Shown in pieces: positions 1 to 9,910 of a stretch of DNA of 64,000 nucleotides. Positions within the stretch are counted from its first letter, which is position 1, and every line of letters begins with the position of its first letter. The notes beneath the pieces are model-generated. The model worked only from the letters and a program-made list of their open reading frames with translations. It was not told the origin of the DNA and made no database searches. Both the position numbers and the translations under genes were made by a program. The stretch is from Hordeum vulgare subsp. vulgare (Eukaryota > Streptophyta > Magnoliopsida > Poales > Poaceae). The stretch spans positions 184,935,703 through 184,999,702 of the forward strand of contig NC_058519.1 of the NCBI RefSeq assembly GCF_904849725.1, in the 5' to 3' direction.

Positions 1-216
1 GTGACAACGCTGGCCTATGGCCAGGAAACCTTGACCATCTTTGATCAACGAGCTAGTCAGCTAGAGGCTTACTAGGGACAGTGTTTTGTCTATGTATCCA
101 CACAAGTATTGTGTTTCCAATCAATACAATTATAGCATGGATAATAAACGATCATCATGAACTAAGAAATATAATAATAACTAATTTATTATTGCCTCTA
201 GGGCATATTTCCAACA
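1..216 (-). repeat. Start of the Copia 3' LTR (partial)
   Basis: These 216 bases match 6793-7008 with four substitutions by eye, and end at the same ttccaaca (TGTTGGAA on the minus strand). The rest of this LTR lies left of the window. Confidence 0.93.
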
Positions 217-230
217 GTCTCCCACTTGCA
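217..230 (-). other. Polypurine tract of the Copia element
   Basis: The minus strand reads caagtgggagac directly before the LTR start, the expected polypurine tract that primes plus-strand DNA synthesis. Confidence 0.8.
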
Positions 231-329
231 CTAGAGTCAATAATCTAGTTCACATCACCATGTGATTCCAACGAATCCAACACCCATATAGTTATGGGGT
301 CTGATCACGTCTTGCTCGTTAGAGAGGTT

Positions 330-3300
330 TTAGTCAACGGTTCTGAAACTTTCAGATCCGTGCATTCTATACAAATCTTTATGTCATCTTATAGATGCTA
401 CTACTACGTGCTATTCGGAAATGCTCCAAATATATATACTCTACTATACGAATCCGTTTTACTACTCATAGTTATTCGGATTAGTGTCAAAGCTTGCATC
501 GACGTAACCCTTTACGACGAACTCTTTAACCACCTCCATAATCGAGAAAAATTCCTTAGTCCATTAGTTACTAAGGATAAATTTTGACCGCTATTAGTGA
601 TTCAATCATGGATCACTCTCTGTACCTCTCAACAGATTTTGAGTCAAGGCACACATTAGGGGCGGTACACAGCATGGCATACTTTAGATTCTACGGCTAA
701 GGCATAGAAGACGACCTTTGTCTGTTCTCTTTATTCTGACGTGGTCGGGTTTTGAGTCTTACTCAAATTCACACCTCACAACGCAACCAAGAACTCCTTC
801 TTTGCTGATCTATTTTGAACTCTTTCAAAAACTTGTCAAGGCATGCATCTTGTTGAAACTTCTATTAAGCGCTTTTGATCTATCTCCATAGATCTTTGAT
901 GCTCAACGTTCAAGTAGTGTAATCCAGGTACTTCTTTGAAAAGTTCTTCCAAACAACCTTGTATGCTTTACAGAAATTCTACATTACTTCTGATCCACAA
1001 TATGTCAACCACATATACCCATCAGAAATTTTATAGTGCTCCCACCCACTTCTTTGGAAATACAAGTTTCTCATAAACCTTGTACAAACCCAAAATCTTT
1101 GATCATCTCATCAAAGTGTATATTCCAACTCCGAGATGCTTGCACCAGTCCATTGAAGGATCACTGGAGCTTGCATACTTGCTAGTATCTTTAGGATCGA
1201 CAAAACCTCCTGGTTGTATCACATACAATGTTGGCTCAAGGAAACCGTCAAGCAAACAATGTTTTGACATCCTACGTGCAATATTTCATAAATAATGCAA
1301 CAACTACTAACATAATTCTAACAGACCTTTAGCATCGCTACGAGTGAGAAAGTCTCATCATAGTCAACTGTTTGATCTTGTCGAAAACATCTTTGAGACA
1401 AGTCGAGCTTTTCTTAATAGTGACTTATCACCATCATCGTCTGTCTTCTTTTAAAGATCCATCTTTACTTAATAGTCCTCTGACCATCAAGTAGTTCTTC
1501 CCAAGTCTACACTTTGTTTTCATACATGGATCCTCTCTCGGATTTCATGGCTTCCAGCCATTTGTCGGAATCCGGGCCCACCATTGCTTTCTTCATAACT
1601 CGTAAGTTCATTGTTGCTCAACAACATGACCTCCAAGACAGGGCTACCGCACCACTCTGTAGTAGTACGCGACCTTGTCAACCTACGAGGCTTGTAGTAA
1701 CTTGATCCGATGCTCGATGATCACCATCATCAGCTTCCACTTCAATTGGTGTAGGCGCCACAGGAACAACTTCCTGCGCCCTGCTACACACTGGTTGAAG
1801 TGATGGTTCAATAACTTCATCAAGTTCTACTACCCTCCCACTCAATTCTTTCGAGAGAAACCTTTCCTCGAGAAAGGATCCGTTTCTAGAAACAAACACT
1901 TTGCTTTCGTATCTGAGATAGGAGATGTACCCAACTGTTTTGGATATCCTATGAAGATGCATTTATCCGCTTTGGGTTCGAGCTTATAAGACTGAAACTT
2001 TTTCACATAAGTGTCGAAGCCCCAAACTTTCAAGAAACGACAGTTTAGATTTCTCTAAACCTCAATCTATATTGTGTCATCTCAACGGAAATACGCGGTG
2101 CCCTATTTAAAGTGAGTGCGGTTGTCTCTAATGCATAACCCATAAACGATAGTGGTAATTCGATAAGAGACATCATAGTATGCACCATACCAAATAGTGC
2201 GTGGCCATGACGTTCAGACACATCATCACACTATGATGTTCCAGGTGGTATGAACTGCGAAACAATTTCCACATTGTCTTAACTGCGTACCAAAACTCGT
2301 AACTCAGACATTCATTTCCATGATCATATCGTAGACAGTTTATCCTCTTGTTACGACGAACTTCACTCTGAACCGGAATTGAACTTTTCAACATTTCAGA
2401 CTTGTGATTCATTAAGTAAATACTCCTGTATCTACTCAAATCGTCAGTGAAGTAAGAACATAATGATATCCACTACGTGCCTCAGCACCCATTGGACTGC
2501 ATACATCAAAATGTATCACTTCCAACAAGTTACTATCTTATTTCATCTCAATGAAAACAAGGCCTTGCTCATGTGGTATGATTTGCATGTCACTAGTGAT
2601 TCGAAATCAGGTGAGTACAAAGATCCATCAGCATGGAGCCTCTTCATGCAATTTATACTAACATGACTCAAGCGGCAGTGCCACAAGTAAGTGGTACTAT
2701 CATCATTAACTCGTATCTTTTGGCACCAATATCATGAACATGTGTAACACTACGATCGAGATTCAATAAACCATTGAAGGTGAATATTCAAGAAAATAGA
2801 GTAACCATTATTCTCCTTAAATGAATAATCATATTGCAATAAACACGATCCAATCATGTTCATGCTTAACGCAAGCACCAAATAACAATTATTTAGGTTT
2901 AACACCAATCCCGATGGTAGAGGGAGCGTGCGACGTTTGATCATATCAACCTTGGAAACACTTCCAACACGTATCGTCACCTCGCCTTTAGCTAGTCTCC
3001 GTTTAAGCCGTAGCTTTCATTTCGTGTTACTAATCACTTAGCAACCGAACCGGTATCCAATACCCTCACGCTACTAGGAGTACTAGTAAAGTACACATCA
3101 ACATCATGTATATCAAATACACTTCTTTCGACTTTTGCCAGCCTTCTTATCTACCAAGTATCTAGAGTTGCTCCGCCTCAGTGACTGTTCCCCTCATTAC
3201 AGAAGCACTTAGTCTCGGGTTTGGGTTTAATCTTGGGTCTCTTCATTAGTGCAGCAATTGTTTTGCCGTTTCACGAAGTATCCCTTCTAGCCCTTGCCTT

Positions 3301-3630
3301 TCTTGAAACTTAGTGGTTTTACAAACCATCAACTATTGACGCTCCTTCTTGATTTCTACTTTCGCAGTGTCAAACATCACGAATCGCTCAAGGATCATTG
3401 TATCTATCCTTGATATGTTATAGTTCATCACGAAGCTCTCACAGCTTGGTGGCAGTGACTTTGGAGAACCATCACTATCTCATCTGGAAGATTAACTCCC
3501 ACTTGATTCAAGTGATTGTCGTACTCAGACAATCTGAGCACACGCTCAACGATTGAGCTTTTCTCCTTTACTTTGTGGACAAAGAATCTTGTTGGAGGTC
3601 TCGTACCTTTTAACAAGGGCACAAGCATGA
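330..3630 (-). pseudogene. Degenerate Copia gag-pol polyprotein
   Basis: No reading frame longer than about 100 codons survives, yet pieces of every domain can be read on the minus strand. A gag-like stretch lies at 3428-3628. A ruined CCHC zinc knuckle lies near 3181-3228 (CFCNEGNSH where CFHCKGxGH is usual). The protease motif LDTGS lies at about 3043-3060. The integrase C-terminal region at 1678-2033 (CIFIGYPK, then KVFVSRNGSFLEE) is split over two frames. Reverse transcriptase pieces include DYDETFS at 1345-1365 and YVVDI, a changed YVDDI, near 1001-1015. RNase H is barely traceable below 600. In a live element this polyprotein would package, cleave, reverse-transcribe and integrate the RNA. 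Here it cannot make an active product. Confidence 0.85.
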
Positions 3631-5180
3631 AATCACAATTTCATCCCTTTAGAACATCACTTATGTTCCGTGACGTTTTACAACGTTTTCGGCGCCTTGC
3701 TTCTAAGCCATTAAGTATTTTGCACTGAACTATCGTGTAGTCATCAGAAACATGTATGTCGGATGTTCATAGCATCCACACATGACGCTCGAGGTGCAGC
3801 ACACCGAGTGGTGCATTAAGGACATAAGCCTTCTGCGTAGCAACGAGGACAATCCTCGGTTTTACAGACTCAGTCTGCAAAGTTTGCTACTATCAATTTT
3901 CAACTAAATTTTCTCTAGGAACATATAAAAACAGTAGAGCTATAGCGCAAGCTACATCGTAATTCGCAAAGACCATTAGACTATGTTCATGACAATTAGT
4001 TCAATTAATCACATTACTTAAGAACTCCCACTCAAAAAATACATCCCTCTAGTCATTTGAGTGGTACATGATCCAAATCCCCTATCTCAAGTCCGATCAT
4101 CACGTGAGTCGAGCATAGTTTCAGTGGTAAGCATCTCTATGCTAATCATATCAACTATACGATTCATGCTCGACCTTTCGGTCTCATGTGTTCCGAGGCC
4201 ATGTCTGCACATGCTAGGCTCGTCAAGCTTAACCCGAGTGTTCCGCATGCGCAACTGTTTTGCACCCGTTGTATGTGAACGTTGAGTCTATCACACCCGA
4301 TCATCACGTGGTGTCTCGAAACGATGAACTGTAGCAACGGTGCACAGTCGGGGAGAACACAATTTCTTCTTGAAATTTTAGTGAGAGATCACCTCATAAT
4401 GCTACCGTCGTTCTAAGCAAAATAAGGTGCATAAAGGATTAACATCATATGCAATTCATAAGTGACATGATATGTCCATCATTACGTGCTTCTTGATCTC
4501 CATCACCAAAGCACCGGCACGATCTTCTTGTCACCGGCACCACACCATGATCTCCATCAACGTGTTGCCATCGGGGTTGTCGTGCTACTGATGCTATTAC
4601 TACTAAAGCTACATCCTAGCAAAATAGTAAACGCATCTGCAAGCACAAACGTTAGTATAAAGACAACCCTATGGCTCCTGCCGGTTGCCGTACCATCGAC
4701 GTGCAAGTCGATATTTTCTATTACAACATGATCATCTCATACATCCAATATATCACATCACATCGTTGGCCATATCACATCACAAGTGTACCCTGCAAAA
4801 ACAAGTTAGACGTCCTCTAATTTTGCTGTTGCATGTTTTACGTGGTGACCATGGGTATCTAGTAGGATCGCATCTTACTTACGCAAACACCACAACGGAG
4901 ATATATGAGTTGCTATTTAACCTCATCCAAGGACCTCCTCGGTCAAACCCGATTCAACTAAAGTTGGAGAAACCGACACTTGCCAGTCATTTTTGAGCAA
5001 CGGGGTTACTCGTAGCGATGAAACCAGTCTCTCGTAAGCGTACGAGTAATGTCGGTCCAAGCCGCTTCAATCCAACAATACCGCGGAATCAAGAAAAGAC
5101 TAAGGAGGGCAGAAAAACGCACATCACCGCCCACAAAAACTTTTGTGTTCTACTCGAGAAGACATCTACGCATGAACCTA

Positions 5181-5194
5181 GCTCATGATGCCAC
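5181..5194 (-). other. Degenerate primer binding site (initiator Met tRNA type)
   Basis: Next to the inner LTR end the minus strand reads GTGGCATCATGAGC, recognisable as TGGTATCAGAGC with several substitutions. Efficient tRNA priming looks doubtful. Confidence 0.6.
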
Positions 5195-7008
5195 TGATGG
5201 GGAACGTCGCATGGGAAACAAAAATTTTCCTACGCGCACGAAGACCTATCATGGTGATGTCCATCTACGAGAGGGGATGAGTGATCTACGTACCCTTGTA
5301 GATCGTACAGCAGAAGCGTTAGTGAACGCGGTTGATGTAGTGGAACGTCCTCGCGTCCCTCGATCCGCCCCGCGAACAATCCCGCGATCGGTCCCACGAT
5401 CTAGTACCGAACGGACGGCACCTCCGCGTTCAGCACACGTACAGCTCGACGATGATCTCGGCCTTCTTGATCCAGCAAGAGAGACGGAGAGGTAGAAGAG
5501 TTCTCCGGCAGCGTGACGGCGCTCCGGACGTTGGTGATGACCTTGTCTCAGCAGGGCTCTGCCCGAGCTCCGCAGAAACGCGATCTAGAGGAAAACCGTG
5601 GAGGTATGTGGTCGGGCTGCCGTGGAAAAGTCGTCTCAAATCAGCCCTAAAACCTCTGTATATATAGGTGGGAGGGAGGGGACCTTGCCTTGGGGCTCAA
5701 GGAGCCCCAAGGGGGTCGGCCGAGTCCAAGGGGGAAGGCTCCCCCCCAAAACCGAGTTGTACTTGGTTTGGTGGGTGGGAGTCCTTCCTTCCCTTCCCAC
5801 CTCCTTTTTTTTTCTTTTCTCTTTGATTTTCTTTCCTAGGCGCATAGGGCCCCTTTTGGGCTGCCCACCAGCCCACTAAGGGCTGGTGTGCCACCCTCAT
5901 GGCCTATGGGCTTCCCCAGGGTGGGTTGCCCCCCCCAGTGAACTCCCGGAACCGATTCGTCATCCCCGGTACATTCCCGGTAACTCCGAAAACCTTCCGG
6001 TAATCAAATGAGGTCATCCTATATATCTATCTTCGTTTCCGGACCATTCCGGAAACCCTCGTGACGTCCGTGATCTCATCCGGGACTCCGAACAACATTC
6101 GGTAACCAACCATATAACTCAAATACGCATAAAACAACGTCGAACCTTAAGTGTGCAGACCCTGCGGGTTCGAGAACTATGTAGACATGACCCGAGAGAC
6201 TCCTCGGTCAATATCCAATAGCGGGACCTGGATGCCCATATTGGATCCTACATATTCTACGAAGTTCTTATCGTTTGAACCTCAGTGCCAATGATTCATA
6301 TAATCCCCTATGTCATTCCCTTTGTCCTTCGGTATGTTACTTGCCCGAGATTCCATCGTCAGTATCCGCATACCTATTTCAATCTCGTTTACCGGCAAGT
6401 CTCTTTACTCGTTCCGTAATACAAGATCCCGTAACTTACACTAAGTCACATTGCTTGCAAGGCTTGTGTGTGATTTTGTATTACCGAGTGGGCCCCGAGA
6501 TACCTCTCCGTCACACGGAGTGACAAATCCCATTCTTGATCCATACTAACTCAACTAACACCTTCGGAGATACCTGTAGAGCATCTTTATAGTCACCCAG
6601 TTATGTTGCTACGTTTGATACACACAAAGCATTCCTCCGGTGTCAGTGAGTTATATGATCTCATGGTCATAGGAATAAATATTTGACACGCAGAAAACAG
6701 TAGCAACAAAATGACACGATCAACATGCTACGTCTATTAGTTTGGGCCTAGTCCATCACATGATTCTCCTAATGATGTGATCCCGTTATCAAGTGACAAC
6801 ACTTGCCTATGGCCAGGAAACCTTGACCATCTTTGATCAACGAGCTAGTCAACTAGAGGCTTACTAGGGACAGTGTTTTGTCTATGTATCCACACAAGTA
6901 TTGTGTTTCCAATCAATACAATTATAGCATGGATAATAAACGATTATCATGAACTAAGAAATATAATAATAACTAATTTATTATTGCCTCTAGGGCATAT
7001 TTCCAACA
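5195..7008 (-). repeat. Copia 5' LTR, complete (1,814 bp)
   Basis: It starts on the minus strand at 7008 with TGTTGGAAATATGCCC and ends at 5195 in CCCCATCA, close to the family's usual CCCCAACA. Its outer 216 bp match the 3' LTR piece at 1-216. Short open frames inside it have no protein similarity I recognise and are not genes. Confidence 0.88.
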
Positions 7009-8054
7009 CTAGCTACTAACTACGGACCCGTAGGTCTAGTGTATTAAGTCCATAAGAACAGAATAACGCCTTAAGCAAGATGACATGATCTAGAGGGATA
7101 ATCTCAAACCAATGATAAAAACCCCATCTTTTTACCCTTGATGGCAACTACTTGATGTGTGCCTTGCTGCCCCTACTGTCACTGGCAAAGGTCACCACAT
7201 GGTAGAACCCAAAACCAAACACTTCTCCCATTGCAAGAATCATAGATCTAGTTGGCCAAACAAAACCCAAGACTCGGAGAGACTTACAAGGATATCAAAT
7301 CATGCATATAAGAAATCAGCATAGACTCAAATGTATATCATAGATAATCTGATCACAAATCCACAATTCATCGGATCTCGACAAACACACCGCCAAAGAA
7401 GATTACATCGGATAGATCTCCATGAAGATCATGGAGAACTTTGTATTGAAGATCCAAGAGAGAGAAGAAGCCATCTAGCTACTAACTATGGACCCGTAGG
7501 TCTGAAGTGAACTGCTCACGAGTCATTGGAGGGGCGATGATGATGATGAAGAAGCCCTCCAACTCCAAAGTCCCCTCCGGCAGGGTGCCGGGAAGGGTCT
7601 CTAGATGATATCTCACGGAAACAGAAGCTTGCGGAGGCGGAAAAGTATTTTCGAGGCTCCCTTGATTTTTTGCGGAATATTTGGGAATTGATAGGCCAAA
7701 GATCTAGGTCAGGGGGCGGCCAGGGAGGCCACAAGCCTGCCCACCGCCGCCTCCGCCCCTGGTGGCGGAGTGGGGACTTGTGGGCTCCCTGGAGCCCACC
7801 TGGCCTGGCCCAAAGGCCCCATGATCTTCTTCCGTTCGGGAAAAAAATCATTTCGGGGTTTTTCTTCCGTTTGGACTCCGTTCCAAAATGAGATCTGAAA
7901 AGAGTCAAAAACACACAAAAAAACAGGAACTCGCACTTGGCATTGAATTAATAAGTTAGTCCCAAAAAAGATATAAAAGGTACATAAAACAACCAAAGAA
8001 GACAAGATAACATCGTGAAACCATCAAAATTATAGATACGTTTGAGACGTATCA
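7009..8054 (-). mobile_element. Gypsy-type LTR fragment, interrupted by the Copia insertion
   Basis: On the minus strand the LTR begins at 8054 with TGATACGTCTCAAACGTATC and follows the same pattern as the LTRs at 55535 and 61449: cgtatctataattttgat, tttttgggactaac, agttcctgttt, and a GC-rich block about 250 bp in. It therefore belongs to the same broad Athila/Sabrina-like Gypsy group. The left side is cut at 7008 by the Copia element, so the rest of this LTR and its internal domain should lie left of the window. Open frames within 7516-8005 are LTR noise. Confidence 0.8.
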
Positions 8055-8610
8055 ATGCCAATGTTATATTTCTCTTGTCAACAACTGTCCCGTGTTCTGA
8101 GCTGCTTTCCGGCCGTCGCACGCAACTGTTGAATTTCTTTCCGTAGCGGTGACCCTATCCACTAAGTTGTGCTTTGACCGTCTTAGGGAACCGCTACTTT
8201 CTTCTTATCAACACCGTCTCATGCTCTGAGCTGCTTTCCAGCCGTCTTGAGCCGAGGTTGAGTTATTCCAGTAATGTCCCAGATCTGTGTTGTAACGACC
8301 GTTCTGATGGCTATCGATTTATTTGCTGATTTTATGCGAGGGTTCCGAAGGTCCCACTTACAGCTATAATCGGTAAAGTAATAGCTTGCTAATTATACTG
8401 TTGAGATTACTGTCTATGATAACTTTGTGTTTTATCCGACAATTTATGAATATAGTTTAGCAGTAGTGGCTTGATCTGATTACCGGATTGTGGTGACATT
8501 AGAGTGTCAGCTATGAGAGATCATATTCAGGATAAGATACCTAGTGGGTTGGTCAGAGTCACATGTCCGGGCCCATCCGCACAACCACCTCTTGCTAATA
8601 TGGGACGACC
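8055..8610. other. Non-coding target segment left of the CACTA element
   Basis: I see no gene or RNA here. Two related stretches, near 8090-8130 and 8210-8250, both contain ctgagctgctttccRgccgtc, an internal duplication of about 125 bp spacing. The segment was contiguous with 38771 onward before the CACTA insertion and is probably part of an older LTR. Confidence 0.55.
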
Positions 8611-8613
8611 TTG
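8611..8613. repeat. Left target-site duplication of CACTA element (TTG)
   Basis: TTG directly precedes CACTAGTAG and is repeated directly after CTACTAGTG at 38768-38770. Three-base duplications are diagnostic of CACTA (En/Spm) transposition. Confidence 0.93.
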
Positions 8614-8967
8614 CACTAGTAGAAAATGTGTCTTTCGGTCGAAGCCCAAAACCATATTAGCCCCGGTTCAAACTAAAACCGGGACCGATGCCAGGCATTG
8701 GTCCCAATTCGAGCTGCCAGGCCCTAGCGGGGCAATAGCCCCGGTTCAGTTCGATGCATTAGCCCCGGTTCGCACCAAAAACCAGGACTAAAGATCCAGC
8801 AACTGACACGTGGTGTTCCGTGGTGGTGGCAACCGTTGGTATCCCCATTTAGTCCCGGTTGGTGGCTCAACTCGGGACTAAAGGTATGACACGTGGCCTG
8901 CCGTAGTGGTGGCAACCGTTGGTATCCCTCTTTAGTCCCGGTTGGTGGCTCAACCCGGGACTAAAGG
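8614..8967. repeat. Left terminal inverted repeat and subterminal hairpins
   Basis: CACTAGTAG at 8614-8622 is the terminus. Two near-perfect hairpins at 8848-8884 and 8931-8967 pair tttagtcccggttggtgg with its complement around a short loop. Weaker copies of CCCCGGTT/AACCGGGAC occur at 8660-8790. Such subterminal repeats are the expected binding sites of CACTA accessory proteins; no binding is shown here. Confidence 0.85.
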
Positions 8968-8984
8968 CCCAAACGGTTTGCATC

Positions 8985-9103
8985 CCGCTTCCCAAAACCA
9001 CAACCGAAGCAAAGTCTCTGTCGCGTCGCCATTTCTCTGTTCTTCTTCCTCTCTCGCTCTCGCTCTGTTCTTCCCCTCTCTTCTTCCCTTCTCTTCTTCC
9101 ACG
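8985..9103 (+). promoter_or_regulatory. Pyrimidine-rich leader of the exonuclease-like exon
   Basis: A CT-rich stretch (repeated ctctcgctctcgctctgttctt-type sequence) runs up to the ATG at 9104, as in many plant 5' UTRs. I see no clear TATA box upstream; the subterminal hairpins lie directly before it. Confidence 0.4.
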
Positions 9104-9339
9104 ATGCCAACTCGCTTTGGAGAGGTGCTCGCACATGGCAAGACCAAGCTCGATGTCGTGTACACGAACGAGAGCAGGGAGGTGCCGCATTTTCTTAGAC
9201 AGTTGAAGGAATGGCTTGACGCCGCAGTGGATCGTGAGAAGTTCTTGGGGCTTGATCTGGAGTACACGGCCGATCAATGCGGTGTTGCCATCATCCAACT
9301 ATGTTTCAAACACCATGTCTTGATCTTCCAATGGGCAAG
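9104..9339 (+). pseudogene. First exon of a Werner/RNase D-like 3'-5' exonuclease (captured gene fragment)
   Basis: The reading frame from ATG 9104 gives 78 codons plus two bases and stops at a perfect plant splice donor, CAAG|GTAAGT (GT at 9340-9341). Residues about 47-77 (FLGLDLEYT..., then GVAIIQLC and VLIFQW) match the Exo I block of DEDD-family 3'-5' exonucleases such as plant WRN-like exonucleases; Asp51 and Glu53 are the metal-binding DxE pair. Exo II and Exo III, which carry the other catalytic aspartates, would lie in later exons, and none is visible downstream before or after the satellite array. It is therefore probably a 5' fragment captured by the CACTA, transcribed at best into a truncated or fused product. 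I chose this ATG because it follows the CT-rich leader. Confidence 0.7.
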
Positions 9340-9506
9340 GTAAGTTTTGAGGCTTTCTTTGATCCAAGGTAATGACATTGTAAGTTTATTTGTTTCAATC
9401 ATAGTTGGTTCCCTTCAAATAGTTGTAGTGAAACAATTTTGATTAGTTGAAGGGGAATGCAATCTGATTGGAATAGTGTTCCATAATCTGAAAAATCTTA
9501 TTAGAA
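9340..9506 (+). other. Intron-like start after the exonuclease exon
   Basis: AT-rich, non-coding sequence follows the donor GTAAGT. No further exonuclease motif is seen. Confidence 0.45.
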
Positions 9507-9910
9507 TCGACGGTCGAAAAATCAGGTGAGGGAGTGTCCACCATACATGAGGGAAGAAGAATGCCGACTGTTGTTGTGGGGGGGTCGCTTCTACTTCTTC
9601 TCTTTGTGTTAGATATTTGTTATGCACTAGGGGAAGAAGGAGTAGCGACCATCATCAACGGTCGAAAAATCAGGTGAGAGAGTGTCCACCATATATGAGA
9701 GAAGAAGAATGTCGACTATTGCTGTGGGGGTCGTTTCTCCTTCTCCTTGTGCTAGATATTTGTTATGCACTAGGGGAAATAGGAGTAGCGACCATCATCG
9801 ATGGTTGAAAAATCAGGTGAGCTAGTGTCCACCATATATGAGAGAAGAAGAATGTCGTCTCTTGTTGTGGGGGTCGCTTCTCCTTCTTCTCCTTGTGCTA
9901 GATATTTTTT
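9507..9910. repeat. Tandem repeat of about 145 bp, nearly three copies
   Basis: Copies begin near 9511, 9659 and 9802 at cggtcgaaaaatcaggtga, each followed by gtgtccaccata, agaagaatg and ttagatatttgttatgca. Spacings are 148 and 143 bp. The last copy runs directly into the satellite array. No coding sense is evident. Confidence 0.85.

Larger units (their letters stand above)
1..7008 (-). mobile_element. Angela/BARE-like Copia LTR retrotransposon, decayed, cut by window edge
   Basis: The element reads right to left: 5' LTR at 5195-7008, internal domain at 217-5194, and the first 216 bp of the 3' LTR at the window start. Both LTR starts read TGTTGGAAATATGCCC on the minus strand, typical of the Angela/BARE/WIS Copia group of Triticeae. 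The internal length (about 5 kb) and LTR length (1.8 kb) match a full-size element. Copia gene order gag, protease, integrase, reverse transcriptase, RNase H can be followed from right to left, but stops and frameshifts break it everywhere. It inserted into the Gypsy LTR that continues at 7009. The left target-site duplication lies outside the window; the right flank begins ctagc. Confidence 0.9.

Noticed and set aside
5049..5495. 148-codon plus-strand frame across the Copia primer site and LTR
   Set aside because: It crosses the LTR boundary on the antisense strand and has no known domain.
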